From: Marinilabilia sp964403175
GTDB taxonomy: Bacteria; Bacteroidota; Bacteroidia; Bacteroidales; Marinilabiliaceae
Direction of reading: 5' to 3'
Assembly: GCA_964403175.1 (NCBI GenBank)
Contig: CAYOFH010000003.1
Span: forward strand, 10,167 to 74,166
DNA length: 64,000 bases
Shown: positions 34,465 to 43,630 of the stretch, one piece after another
How the letters are laid out: each line of letters opens with the position of its first letter
Numbering within the stretch: position 1 is the stretch's first letter
Made by a program: the position numbers and the translations under genes
Notes under the pieces: generated by a model
What the model saw: only the letters and a program-made list of their open reading frames with translations
Databases searched by the model: none
What the model was told of the DNA's origin: nothing

Positions 34465-36342
34465 ATGGATTTCAATTTTGATATTATTGTTGTTGGAGGA
34501 GGACATGCAGGATGTGAAGCCGGAGCTGCTGCTGCGAATCTTGGCGCTAAAACTTTATTGATTACGATGGATTTAAATAAAGTGGCTCAGATGAGTTGTA
34601 ATCCTGCTGTAGGAGGTATAGCTAAAGGTCAGATTGTTAGAGAAATAGATGCTTTGGGTGGTCAAATGGGTTTGGTTACTGATGCTTCCTCTATCCAGTT
34701 TAGAATGCTTAATCGTAGTAAAGGACCTGCAATGTGGAGTCCAAGATCTCAATGTGACAGGATGGTTTTTTCTGCAGAATGGAGAAAAAGATTAGAACAA
34801 ACAGATAATCTCTATTTTTGGCAGGATACTGTTGTGGACATCGATTTTACTGACGATTCCTCCTTTAAAATATTTACAGCGCAGAATGTAATTTTTCATA
34901 GTAAAAAAGTTATTCTTACTAATGGTACCTTTTTGAATGGATTAATGCACATAGGAAAAGTGCAAATGGAAGGTGGTAGGATTTCCGAACCTTCGTCCAA
35001 AGGGTTTTCCGATAAATTTTTGGAGAAAGGTTTCACCATTGGTCGGATGAAGACCGGAACTCCTGTAAGGATTGATGGAAGAACTGTTAATTTTGAAAAT
35101 TTAAAGGAGCAACAGGGCGAAGATGACTTTTATAAGTTTTCTTTTATGCCAGTTTCTAATAAAGTTTTGAAACAGCGCAGTTGTTATCTTACCTATACTA
35201 ACCCTAAAGTTCATCAAAGTATTAAAGATGGTTTGAAAGAAAGCCCTATGTATGATGGAACTATTCAAAGTATCGGACCAAGATATTGCCCGAGTATTGA
35301 AACCAAAATTGTTACATTCGAAGGAAAGGATGAACATCAGTTACATCTTGAACCAGAAGGGGAGGATACGATTGAGTTTTATTTGAATGGATTTAGTAGT
35401 TCGCTTCCTTTAGAAACACAATTGGCCGCTATAAAATCTATTCCAGGTTTGGAGGATGCTTTTATTTTTCGCCCAGGCTATGCAATTGAATACGATTTTT
35501 TTGATCCAACTCAATTACGTCATACACTGGAAACAAAAAAGGTTAAAGGATTGTATTTTGCCGGACAGATAAATGGTACAACCGGATATGAAGAAGCAGC
35601 TGCCCAGGGGTTGATTGCCGGATTGAATGCTGCTCTCGAATTACAGGGAAAGGATTCATTTATTTTAAAACGCGATGAGGCATACATTGGTGTACTAATT
35701 GATGATTTGGTTACCAAAGGTGTGGATGAACCCTATCGAATGTTTACCTCCAGGGCTGAATATCGAATCTTATTAAGACAGGATGATGCTGATATTCGTT
35801 TAACTGAGAAGGGTAGAAGTATTGGTTTAGTAAAAGATAACAGATATTCCTTATTTATTGAAAAAATGGAATGGAGAGAAAAAATATATAGGTTTCTTAC
35901 TGAGTACCGGGTTTCTCCCATTCAAATAAATGATTGGCTTCAATCACAAAATACAAGTTCGTTAAAACAAAAAGGTATTTTAAAGGATATTGTAACACGA
36001 CCACAAATTAAACTTTGTGATCTTGTTGATGCAATTGAAGAATTTAAAAATTTTTGTAAAGATCTTCCCCAAAACAGAAGACTTGAAATTTTAGAGAGTG
36101 TTGAAATTTCCATAAAATATGAGGGTTATATTAACAGAGAAAAAGTTATCGCGCAAAAGCTGCAAAGATTAGAGAATTTATATATTAAAGGAAAGTTTGA
36201 TTATTCCAGTATTCAAAATATTTCTACTGAAGGAAGACAAAAACTTGCTAAAATAGATCCAGAGACAATTGGACAGGCATCCAGAATCAGTGGTGTTTCT
36301 CCAAGTGATATTAATGTGCTCTTGGTTTTAATGGGAAGATAA
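34465..36342 (+). CDS. mnmG: tRNA 5-carboxymethylaminomethyluridine synthase subunit MnmG (GidA)
   Basis: 625 residues. With MnmE it modifies U34 of tRNAs. The FAD-binding GGGHAGCEAG is at residues 11-20, followed by SCNPAVGGIAKGQIVREIDALGG, the GRMKTGTP active region, RPGYAIEYDFFDPTQL, GQINGTTGYEEAAAQGL and the C-terminal helical domain (ISGVSPSDINVLLVLMGR). gidA was named for its closeness to the replication origin in several bacteria; here its stop is immediately followed by a perfect parS palindrome, consistent with that placement. Confidence 0.97.
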   Translation: MDFNFDIIVVGGGHAGCEAGAAAANLGAKTLLITMDLNKVAQMSCNPAVGGIAKGQIVREIDALGGQMGLVTDASSIQFRMLNRSKGPAMWSPRSQCDRMVFSAEWRKRLEQTDNLYFWQDTVVDIDFTDDSSFKIFTAQNVIFHSKKVILTNGTFLNGLMHIGKVQMEGGRISEPSSKGFSDKFLEKGFTIGRMKTGTPVRIDGRTVNFENLKEQQGEDDFYKFSFMPVSNKVLKQRSCYLTYTNPKVHQSIKDGLKESPMYDGTIQSIGPRYCPSIETKIVTFEGKDEHQLHLEPEGEDTIEFYLNGFSSSLPLETQLAAIKSIPGLEDAFIFRPGYAIEYDFFDPTQLRHTLETKKVKGLYFAGQINGTTGYEEAAAQGLIAGLNAALELQGKDSFILKRDEAYIGVLIDDLVTKGVDEPYRMFTSRAEYRILLRQDDADIRLTEKGRSIGLVKDNRYSLFIEKMEWREKIYRFLTEYRVSPIQINDWLQSQNTSSLKQKGILKDIVTRPQIKLCDLVDAIEEFKNFCKDLPQNRRLEILESVEISIKYEGYINREKVIAQKLQRLENLYIKGKFDYSSIQNISTEGRQKLAKIDPETIGQASRISGVSPSDINVLLVLMGR

Positions 36343-36358
36343 TGTTCCACGTGGAACA
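36343..36358. other. parS-like ParB-binding site 2
   Basis: TGTTCCACGTGGAACA, a perfect 16-bp palindrome matching the parS consensus, beginning with the base after the mnmG stop codon. Confidence 0.88.
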
Positions 36359-36667
36359 TTTTTATAATGTTTTAGTGTGCTTTTATAAGGTATAAACCTC
36401 TTTTTTTGCAAATATTAAAATTTTCAGCATTAATTTTCAGAGGTCATATTTCCCCTTTTTATAAGGTTTATGGGAATATATTGATCCTTCCCACTTTTGT
36501 TTTTTACTGGAATGTTTTAAATGCTATTTTAAGATTGAAGTTTCAATTGTTTTTGAATTTAATACTTTTTCGACAGTTCCTTTAAAAATTTTTATGTCCA
36601 CTTTTTCAGAAGCCACTTAATTTTATTATTTCATCTTAAAACTTTCTATTATAAGTTTATTTAAATT
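36359..36667. other. AT-rich gap mnmG-ade
   Basis: About 310 bp without a gene. TTTTATAAGGT occurs twice as a direct repeat (36381-36391 and 36457-36467). No clear terminator or perfect -7 box was found. Confidence 0.45.
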
Positions 36668-38299
36668 ATGAAACAAGTTCAAGGAAATATTGTTGATATT
36701 CACCGTAAAATTATTTATGGAGGTGTGGTTTTTATTAATGAAGATAAAATCGAACGGATAGAGGAAAAAGAAGGAAATTATGACACGTTTATTCTTCCAG
36801 GATTGATTGATTCACACGTTCACATTGAGAGTAGTATGCTTATCCCATCCGGCTTTTCCCGGTTAGTTGTTCCACGTGGAACAATTGGAGTTGTTACCGA
36901 TCCTCATGAAATTGGCAACGTGTTAGGAGTACAGGGAGTGGAGTATATGATTAAGGACTCCAGGAATACTCCTTTAAAGTGTTTTTTTGGAGCCCCATCG
37001 TGTGTTCCAGCAACGCCTCTGGAGTCCTCCGGAGCTATAATTGATTCTTCTCAAATTGAAAAATTACTGGACCAACCAGAAGTTATTGTGTTAAGTGAAA
37101 TGATGAATTATCCAGGAGTTATCAATGGAGACCATGAAGTTTTAGCAAAAATTAGAGCTGCAGCAGACCGGAATCTTCCAATAGATGGACATGCTCCCGG
37201 TCTTCGAGGAGATGGATTAAGAAAATATGTTGAAGCAGGAATTTCAACAGATCATGAATGTTTTGAATTGGATGAAGCCCTTGAGAAAATCCGTCTTGGC
37301 ATGAAAATACAGGTTCGCCAGGGAAGTGCTGCTAAAAATTTTGATGCTTTAGCTGATTTATTTGAATTGTATCCGGATCAATTAATGCTTTGCACCGATG
37401 ATTCTCATCCGGACGAATTGATTAAAAATGGACATATAGATAAATTGATTCGCCTTGGACTGGAAAGAAAAATTGATCTTTTTAAGTTGCTTCGTGCCGC
37501 GTCTTTAATTCCTGTAGAACACTATAATTTACCGGTTGGATTACTACGAAAAGGAGATCTTGCCGATTTTATTGTGATTGATAATCCCGAATCTTTTAAT
37601 GTTCTCTCGACTTATATTAACGGTCAAAAAGTATTTGATATGGAAGAAGGTCTTTTGTTTGCAAAAAGAGAGGTTCACAGAATTAATCATTATCAAGAAC
37701 GTTTTATACAGGAAGATGAGCTTAAAGTAAATGTTCCTTCCGGAGTTTCTAAAGCAAGAGTAATAAAATGCTTCGAAGGAGAACTTGTAACTGATACATT
37801 GTGGGTAAATGTGGAAGACAATGATGAAATGAAATCCAATGTTCAGAAGGATATTTTGAAAATTGTAGTTGTTGACCGGTATCAGCATAAACCTGTTTCA
37901 GTCGGTTTTATTAATGGTTTTGGATTGAAAAGAGGTGCACTTGCCTCTTCAGTCGCCCATGACAGCCATAATTTGGTTGCAGTTGGAGTAGAGGATTCGG
38001 ACATTGTTAATGCGCTTAATCTTGTAATGGAAAACAAAGGAGGTCTTGCCGTTGTGGATGGAAAACATCAGGATCTTTTGCCCCTGCCGGTTGCCGGACT
38101 TATGAGCGATGAGGATGGTATAGCGGTAGCTGATAAATATAACCGTTTAGAAAATTTGACTGTAGAATTGGGAAGTAAATTAATTGCACCTTTTATGACC
38201 CTTTCATTTATGTCGTTATTGGTTATACCCAAACTAAAAATAGGCGATAAAGGATTATTTGATGGGGATAGTTTCAAATTTATTTCTGTTTTTGAATAA
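36668..38299 (+). CDS. ade: Adenine deaminase (AdeC/YerA type)
   Basis: 543 residues. Deaminates adenine to hypoxanthine in purine salvage. Amidohydrolase marks: PGLIDSHVHIESSML (metal histidines), VVPRGTIGVVTDPHEIGNV, GHAPGLRG, DHECFE, CTDDSHPDEL and the C-terminal SVAHDSHNLVAVG. It is an amidohydrolase-type enzyme with the extra C-terminal domain, so a bacterial AdeC and not an adenosine-deaminase-type protein. Codons for V-P-R-G-T build a perfect parS palindrome inside the gene. It is followed 5 nt later by uvrC. Confidence 0.94.
   Translation: MKQVQGNIVDIHRKIIYGGVVFINEDKIERIEEKEGNYDTFILPGLIDSHVHIESSMLIPSGFSRLVVPRGTIGVVTDPHEIGNVLGVQGVEYMIKDSRNTPLKCFFGAPSCVPATPLESSGAIIDSSQIEKLLDQPEVIVLSEMMNYPGVINGDHEVLAKIRAAADRNLPIDGHAPGLRGDGLRKYVEAGISTDHECFELDEALEKIRLGMKIQVRQGSAAKNFDALADLFELYPDQLMLCTDDSHPDELIKNGHIDKLIRLGLERKIDLFKLLRAASLIPVEHYNLPVGLLRKGDLADFIVIDNPESFNVLSTYINGQKVFDMEEGLLFAKREVHRINHYQERFIQEDELKVNVPSGVSKARVIKCFEGELVTDTLWVNVEDNDEMKSNVQKDILKIVVVDRYQHKPVSVGFINGFGLKRGALASSVAHDSHNLVAVGVEDSDIVNALNLVMENKGGLAVVDGKHQDLLPLPVAGLMSDEDGIAVADKYNRLENLTVELGSKLIAPFMTLSFMSLLVIPKLKIGDKGLFDGDSFKFISVFE
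36868..36883. other. parS-like ParB-binding site 3, inside ade
   Basis: TGTTCCACGTGGAACA again, perfect palindrome (18 bp including flanking T and A), within the ade coding frame encoding VPRGT. 525 bp from site 2. Confidence 0.85.
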
Positions 38300-38304
38300 A
38301 CTTA

Positions 38305-40125
38305 ATGAGTACTAAAGAGGAAAATAGAGCTGATTATCTCAAGAATTTAATTCGTGTACTTCCGGAATCTCCCGGTGTTTATCAGTATTTTGATGATAGT
38401 GGTAAAATTTTATATGTAGGAAAAGCCAAAAACCTCAGGAAAAGGGTTTCTTCTTACTTTCAAAAAGAACCTGAGAATGCTAAAACCCGGATTCTTGTCC
38501 GGAAAATATGTGATATTAAGCATATTGTTGTTAGCTCTGAACAGGATGCTTTGTTGCTGGAAAACAATCTTATTAAAAAGTATCAGCCACGGTATAACGT
38601 ATTATTGAAAGACGATAAGAGTTTCCCTTGGATCGTTGTTAAAAATGAACCTTTTCCAAGAGTTTTTTCTACCCGTCAGATTATTAAAGACGGTAGTGAA
38701 TATTTCGGGCCCTATACCAGTGGAATGATGGTAAAGACATTAATTGATCTTTTCAGGCAATTATATTACTTACGCACTTGCCGGCTTTCTCTTACAGAGG
38801 AAAATATTTCGAAAGGAAAATTTAAGGTATGTCTTGAATATCATTTAGGAAATTGCAAAGGTCCTTGTGAAGGCCTTCAGCGTGAATTTGAATATCTTGA
38901 ATATATTCGTGAAATCAAAAATATTCTTAAAGGAAATATTGGGTCGGTAATGAAATACATGAAATCGACCATGATGAAGCTGGCAGAAGAGTATAAATTT
39001 GAAGAAGCTGAAGAGATAAGAAAAAAGCTATCAATATTGGAAGGTTATAAAAGTAAGTCAACCATTGTTAATCCAAAAATTAATAATGTTGATGTTTTTT
39101 CTATTGTTGATGATAAAAAATATGCTTTTGTAAATTTCCTAAAAGTTGTAAATGGTGCAATTATTCAGGCTCATACTATTGAGTATAAAAAGAAAATGAA
39201 TGAAGATGTAAGAGCATTATTGCCTATGGCTATCGCAGATATCCGGGATAGACTTCATAGCAATTCTTCTGAAGTAATTGTTCCTTTTGACCCTGAAGTA
39301 GAATTTGAAAATGTTCGTTTTCTGGTTCCTAAAATAGGTGATAAAAAACAGCTTTTGGAATTATCAGAACGTAATGTGAAGTATTTTCGACTGGAAAAGC
39401 TCAAGCAAAAAGCCAACCAAACAAAAGTTACCAGAGAAGCCCGTTTGTTGGAAACAACTAAGAATGATCTTCATTTAAATAAGCTTCCGGTGCATATTGA
39501 GTGTTTTGATAACTCTAATATTCAGGGACACTTTCCTGTTGCTGCCTGTGTTGTGTTTAAAAATGGAAAACCATCTAAAAAGGATTACAGGCATTTCAAT
39601 ATCAAAACTGTCGTAGGACCTGATGATTATGCTTCTATGGAAGAAGTCGTTTACCGGCGATATAGTCGTTTATTAAATGAAGGAGAATCTTTGCCCCAAT
39701 TAGTTGTAATTGACGGTGGCAAAGGACAATTGGGTTCGGCAGTTAAAGCATTACATAACTTAAAACTGGATGATCGAATTACTGTAATTGGCATCGCTAA
39801 AAGACTTGAGGAAATTTTTTATCCAGGTGATCCGGTTCCTTTATATCTGGATAAAAACTCAGAATCTTTGAAATTAATTCAGCATTTGAGAAACGAAGCT
39901 CACAGATTTGGAATAAACTTTCATAGAAATAAACGAAGTGGAGCTTTTCTAAAATCCAGATTAGAGGAAATTCCAGGTATTGGATCCGAAAGCATTAGCA
40001 AACTGCTCAATCGATTTGGATCTCTTAAAGGAGTGGAAGAGGCCTCTCTACAAGCCTTAACTGAAGTGGTAGGTGAGAGTCGTGGAAAGAAAATTGTAAA
40101 TTATTTTAATAGTGCGAAGAAATGA
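38305..40125 (+). CDS. uvrC: Excinuclease ABC subunit C
   Basis: 606 residues. Makes the two incisions in nucleotide excision repair. Domains in order: GIY-YIG nuclease (PGVYQYFDDSGKILYVGKAKNLRKRVSSYF), cysteine region (CLEYHLGNCKGPCEG), UVR motif (MKLAEEYKFEEAEEIRKKL), RNase H-like nuclease (VHIECFDNSNIQGHFPVAACVVFKNGKPSK; VIDGGKGQL) and C-terminal HhH (IPGIGSESISKLLNRFGSLKGV). Full length. The 5-nt gap after ade suggests one transcript, though the functions are unrelated. Confidence 0.97.
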   Translation: MSTKEENRADYLKNLIRVLPESPGVYQYFDDSGKILYVGKAKNLRKRVSSYFQKEPENAKTRILVRKICDIKHIVVSSEQDALLLENNLIKKYQPRYNVLLKDDKSFPWIVVKNEPFPRVFSTRQIIKDGSEYFGPYTSGMMVKTLIDLFRQLYYLRTCRLSLTEENISKGKFKVCLEYHLGNCKGPCEGLQREFEYLEYIREIKNILKGNIGSVMKYMKSTMMKLAEEYKFEEAEEIRKKLSILEGYKSKSTIVNPKINNVDVFSIVDDKKYAFVNFLKVVNGAIIQAHTIEYKKKMNEDVRALLPMAIADIRDRLHSNSSEVIVPFDPEVEFENVRFLVPKIGDKKQLLELSERNVKYFRLEKLKQKANQTKVTREARLLETTKNDLHLNKLPVHIECFDNSNIQGHFPVAACVVFKNGKPSKKDYRHFNIKTVVGPDDYASMEEVVYRRYSRLLNEGESLPQLVVIDGGKGQLGSAVKALHNLKLDDRITVIGIAKRLEEIFYPGDPVPLYLDKNSESLKLIQHLRNEAHRFGINFHRNKRSGAFLKSRLEEIPGIGSESISKLLNRFGSLKGVEEASLQALTEVVGESRGKKIVNYFNSAKK

Positions 40126-40190
40126 CCATAATTAAATCGAATTTTTATCTTCCTCAAGATTATCTTTTGCTCTGATTAAAGAGGTTTTCA

Positions 40191-41162
40191 CTAAAAAAGA
40201 CATTCTATTATACCTGTTTTCAAGTCATTATTTGCATCAATGAGAATTTGCTTGATCTTTGTTTTTTCATGAAGTTGATTAATTATTTTGCTTTCGATTT
40301 CTTTCAGTTTTTCTTTTTCAGGGTGGTTGGATTTTATTGTTAATTCCCGGATAAATCCTTTTTCTACCTTTATTTTGGATGAAAAGATATAATCCTCTGA
40401 TTTTGATCGTTTAGTGAATTCATACAGAGGACTGTATCCATAATTCCATTTCCAAGTGTTGTATTTGGTTATTATTAGCTTATTTATTAACTCGAGATCA
40501 TTTTCAGAAAAATGATAAGATCTGGCCTTAAATTTCCCCCGAAGTGAATTTCCTATTTTTAAAAGAAAACTTTCTGCATTTTTTTCTCCCGGAACCAATT
40601 CTGAAATGTTAACTACTTCGCTTCGAACTGATTTAACTGATCGATCCTGAAATTTAGTTGCATCAGCTTTTAAACTTTCGGTAAGTTGGGTTAGATCACT
40701 ATTAAAAAGTAAGGTGCCATGGTGCATTACCCTGGTTTTATAAACATGACAGGCATTTCCTGATATTTTTTTATACCCTGCCAGGAGATCGTTTCGCTTG
40801 CCATGTCTTGCATCCAGTCCGAAATCTTTCAAAGCTTCTACCACGGGAGTAGTTGCTCTTACGAAATCTACAAGGTGACCGGGTTCACCATTTTCAATGA
40901 TGCAATAATTGATGTTTCCATAATCATGATAAACTGTTCCACCCCCTGATAATCGGCGGTACACAGGAATTTTATTTTGTTCCAGGAAATCATAGTTTAT
41001 TTCCGAGAGTGTATTTTGATGCTTACCTACGATTACTGATGGTTTATTTATATAAAAAAAAATAATTTTTTCATTGTGATTTCTGAGTAAAATTTCCTCA
41101 GCTGCTAAATTGAATGCCGGATCGTTCGTTTTACTTATTATGAATAAAGTATTGCTGTCCAT
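40191..41162 (-). CDS. lplA: Lipoate-protein ligase A
   Basis: 323 residues. Attaches free lipoate to lipoyl domains of 2-oxoacid dehydrogenases and GcvH via lipoyl-AMP. Motifs: NLAAEEILL, PSVIVGKHQNTLSEIN, RRLSGGGTVYHDYGNINYC, KKISGNACHVYKTRVMHHGTLLFN and a C-terminal accessory domain (KRSKSEDYIF...KQILIDANNDLKTGIIECLF). Lipoate scavenging is therefore possible. It is minus-strand in a mostly plus-strand arm and convergent with uvrC. Confidence 0.93.
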   Translation of the reverse strand: MDSNTLFIISKTNDPAFNLAAEEILLRNHNEKIIFFYINKPSVIVGKHQNTLSEINYDFLEQNKIPVYRRLSGGGTVYHDYGNINYCIIENGEPGHLVDFVRATTPVVEALKDFGLDARHGKRNDLLAGYKKISGNACHVYKTRVMHHGTLLFNSDLTQLTESLKADATKFQDRSVKSVRSEVVNISELVPGEKNAESFLLKIGNSLRGKFKARSYHFSENDLELINKLIITKYNTWKWNYGYSPLYEFTKRSKSEDYIFSSKIKVEKGFIRELTIKSNHPEKEKLKEIESKIINQLHEKTKIKQILIDANNDLKTGIIECLF

Positions 41163-41562
41163 CGTGCGGTAGTTCTAGTTTTATTAAAATCTAAGGAGGT
41201 TAATTGTTAAAGTTGTGGTTTATGTGATTCTTGTAAAGTATTTAAAATATTCAAATTAAATTACAAATATTATGCTTTAAGTTTTGCGGCTCAAATACAG
41301 GAAACCAGATGGAAAAAAGCATTTATCCTTTTTTGTTGGCTAAAGAATTACCATTTTTATCATTTAATTGTATTTGCAGTAAAATATTTTTTTTCAAAAC
41401 TTTAAAAAACAGATAATGAACAATTATTTATTTTTTTCATGATATCCCGATTAAGAATTAATTCGAATGTCTCCAAACTAGTTTCGAAAATGCAAAAATT
41501 AAGGTATTTGAAATTTAGTTTGTATAATTAAGTGTAAAATTAATAATCTAAACATACATTGT
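41163..41562. other. Divergent intergenic region lplA-dtd
   Basis: 400 bp, AT-rich, no ORF or strong hairpin seen. CTAAGGAGGT at 41191-41200 resembles a ribosome binding site but no good plus-strand ORF follows it. Promoters for both flanking genes are expected but no perfect -7 box was found. Confidence 0.45.
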
Positions 41563-42015
41563 ATGAAAGTTGTTCTACAAAGAACATCCAAAGCTTCAGT
41601 AACAATCAACGAAAACGAAACCAGGTCTATTCAGAAAGGGTTAATGATTTTGGTGGGTATTGAAAATAACGACGTGGAAGAGGACATAAATTGGTTGGTC
41701 AAAAAAATTGTGAATCTTCGTATTTTTGATGACGAAAAAGGAGTGATGGATAAATCAGTGGTGGATATTGATGGTGAAATACTCGTTGTAAGCCAGTTTA
41801 CCTTGCATGCCCGGGTAAAAAAAGGAAACCGGCCGTCGTATGTTGATGCAGCCAAACCTGACGTATCTGTTCCGTTATACGAACAGTTTAAGGATGCTTT
41901 ATCTGTTGCTTTGGGTCGGTCTGTGGTCTCAGGAGAGTTTGGTGCATCAATGGCCGTAGAATTGGTTAATGACGGTCCGGTGACGATTATTATTGATACA
42001 AAAGACAAAAAATAG
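41563..42015 (+). CDS. dtd: D-aminoacyl-tRNA deacylase
   Basis: 150 residues. Removes D-amino acids (and glycine from tRNA-Ala) from tRNA. Family marks: MKVVLQRTSKASVTI at the start, GLMILVGIENND, VVSQFTLHARVKKGNRPSYVDAA (catalytic SQFTL) and SGEFGASMAVELVNDGPVTIIID (the cis Gly-Pro region is replaced by DGPVT, as usual). It starts a three-gene run with the MazG-like and deoC genes, spaced by 5 and 1 nt. Confidence 0.96.
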   Translation: MKVVLQRTSKASVTINENETRSIQKGLMILVGIENNDVEEDINWLVKKIVNLRIFDDEKGVMDKSVVDIDGEILVVSQFTLHARVKKGNRPSYVDAAKPDVSVPLYEQFKDALSVALGRSVVSGEFGASMAVELVNDGPVTIIIDTKDKK

Positions 42016-42020
42016 CATAT

Positions 42021-42344
42021 ATGCAGATAAAGGAAGCCCAGAATCTCGTTGAGGAATGGATTCACGTGCATGGGGTTCGTTATTTTAGCGAACTGACTAA
42101 TATGGCTATTCTCACCGAAGAGGTAGGTGAATTGGCCAGGATAATCGCGCGTAAGTACGGTGATCAGTCTTTTAAAGAAGGAGAGGATGAAAATCTTGCT
42201 GGGGAGATGGCCGATATTCTCTGGGTATTAATTTGTTTGGCAAACCAAACTGGTGTGGATTTAAGCGATGCACTCATGAAATCCATTGAAAAGAAAACCG
42301 ATAGAGATAAAGAACGACATAAAAACAATCCAAAACTTAAATAA
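42021..42344 (+). CDS. MazG-like nucleotide pyrophosphohydrolase
   Basis: 107 residues, single MazG domain. The magnesium motif ILTEEVGELARIIARKYG and downstream GEMADILWVLICLANQTGVDL give the EExxE...ExxD pattern. It probably hydrolyses non-canonical or excess nucleoside triphosphates; the small size fits the MazG-like/iMazG or dCTPase subgroup rather than the two-domain E. coli MazG. Between dtd and deoC in a tight run linked to nucleotide housekeeping. Confidence 0.87.
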   Translation: MQIKEAQNLVEEWIHVHGVRYFSELTNMAILTEEVGELARIIARKYGDQSFKEGEDENLAGEMADILWVLICLANQTGVDLSDALMKSIEKKTDRDKERHKNNPKLK

Positions 42345-42345
42345 A

Positions 42346-43224
42346 ATGGAACAATCCGAACAACTGCTGGAGAAATATGAAAAAGATTTTCAAATAATGG
42401 AAAAATGCCCTGAAATGTGGGATATTTTTGATTTAAAGACTGAAGAAAACCTTAAGAAGATTTTTTCCTTTATTGACCTGACAACGCTTAGTACTGCAGA
42501 TAGTGCCAATTCTGTTCAGGATTTTTGTGATAAGTTGATTTCTTTCAAGAAAGATTTTCCGGACATGCCTTTGGTGGGTGCCGTTTGTGTATATCCGGTT
42601 TTTGCCAGCGTACTTAAAGCCAGGTTAAACGGGCTGGATGTCAATCGTGCTGTTGTTTCAGCAGGTTTTCCTTCATCTCAGACTTTTCTCGACATTAAAG
42701 TCCTGGAAACTCAAAAAGCATTGGATATGGGAGCCAATGAAATCGACATCGTTATCTCAGTAGGAGAGTTTCTTGAAGGCAATCATGAATTTGTGATGGA
42801 AGAAATAAATCGCATAAAATCAATAATGGGTGATAAACATTTGAAAGTTATACTTGAAACAGGCGCATTGGAGACTCAGCAAAATATATGGGAAGCATCC
42901 ATAATAGCTATGGAGGCCGGAGCAGATTTTATTAAAACTTCCACAGGAAAAATGAATCCTGCTGCTACACCTGAAGCTGCCTGGACAATGGTTCAAGCTA
43001 TTAAGGCTTTTTATAAAACAACAGGAAAAGTTGTCGGATTTAAACCTGCTGGAGGTATCGGTACAACTGAAGAAGCATTGATTTATTTCCGGATCGTACG
43101 GGATATAATGGGAGAGGAGTGGCTTACTTCAGAAAGATTCAGAATAGGTGCCAGCCGCCTGGCCAACAATTTGCTTGCCGACCTGGCTGAATTAAAGGGA
43201 AAAAAATTTGAAAAATATTTTTAG
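42346..43224 (+). CDS. deoC: Deoxyribose-phosphate aldolase
   Basis: 292 residues. Cleaves deoxyribose 5-phosphate to acetaldehyde and glyceraldehyde 3-phosphate. The Schiff-base lysine K197 is in GADFIKTSTGK, the proton-relay lysine K233 in GFKPAGGIGT, and ILETGAL precedes them. The ATG at 42346 lies 1 nt after the MazG-like stop; a longer frame from 42286 overlaps that gene and lacks homologous sequence. The N-terminal ~45 residues extend beyond the E. coli enzyme, as in many class II DeoC. Confidence 0.95.
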   Translation: MEQSEQLLEKYEKDFQIMEKCPEMWDIFDLKTEENLKKIFSFIDLTTLSTADSANSVQDFCDKLISFKKDFPDMPLVGAVCVYPVFASVLKARLNGLDVNRAVVSAGFPSSQTFLDIKVLETQKALDMGANEIDIVISVGEFLEGNHEFVMEEINRIKSIMGDKHLKVILETGALETQQNIWEASIIAMEAGADFIKTSTGKMNPAATPEAAWTMVQAIKAFYKTTGKVVGFKPAGGIGTTEEALIYFRIVRDIMGEEWLTSERFRIGASRLANNLLADLAELKGKKFEKYF

Positions 43225-43384
43225 AAACTGTTAATGCTTTGTTTTAATAATGCTGGAAATTATTCAATTTAGAGTAAAAAATTTCAGACAATTGGATTGA
43301 TAAATTTTTACATTTTTGTATTGTTAACAAAACGTTAATTGTTTCACCACATTCGTAATGGCAAGTCTTTGAATATAATTTGTG

Positions 43385-43426
43385 GTTGGGCTGTTGTCTT
43401 CGGTGTAACAAAAACAACAGCTCAAC
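43385..43426. other. 13-bp stem-loop
   Basis: GTTGGGCTGTTGT (43385-43397) pairs with ACAACAGCTCAAC (43414-43426) with a single G-T pair; 16-nt loop; no T-run. Possible structured RNA or repeat. Confidence 0.55.
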
Positions 43427-43524
43427 AACAACTAAACTATTTAGGGCCCGCTGATAAAGGTAGACAATATTGAATAATAGTTAATTACAGCAACTTGCAA
43501 TTGAGGAAGCAAAATTTGCTAAAC

Positions 43525-43609
43525 AAAAGGCCATAATTTACTTCAGCGACGAATTCTCGAAGTATTCCAATACACCTTCGATTTGCCGATTTGTAAATTA
43601 TGGCCTTTT
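43525..43609. terminator. Long-loop inverted repeat, possible bidirectional terminator
   Basis: AAAAGGCCATAATTTAC and GTAAATTATGGCCTTTT are perfect 17-bp inverted ends around a 51-nt interior that itself has a TCGAAG/CTTCGA stem. Lies between the 3' ends of deoC and the polyprenyl synthase. A runs and T runs suit termination on both strands, but the loop is unusually long. Confidence 0.55.
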
Positions 43610-43630
43610 GACTTTTTCAGCAGGCGCTAT

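Larger units (their letters stand above)
43225..43630. other. Structured convergent intergenic region
   Basis: 406 bp with no gene. It contains a 13-bp hairpin (43385-43426) and an 85-nt element with 17-bp perfect inverted ends (43525-43609). Confidence 0.65.
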
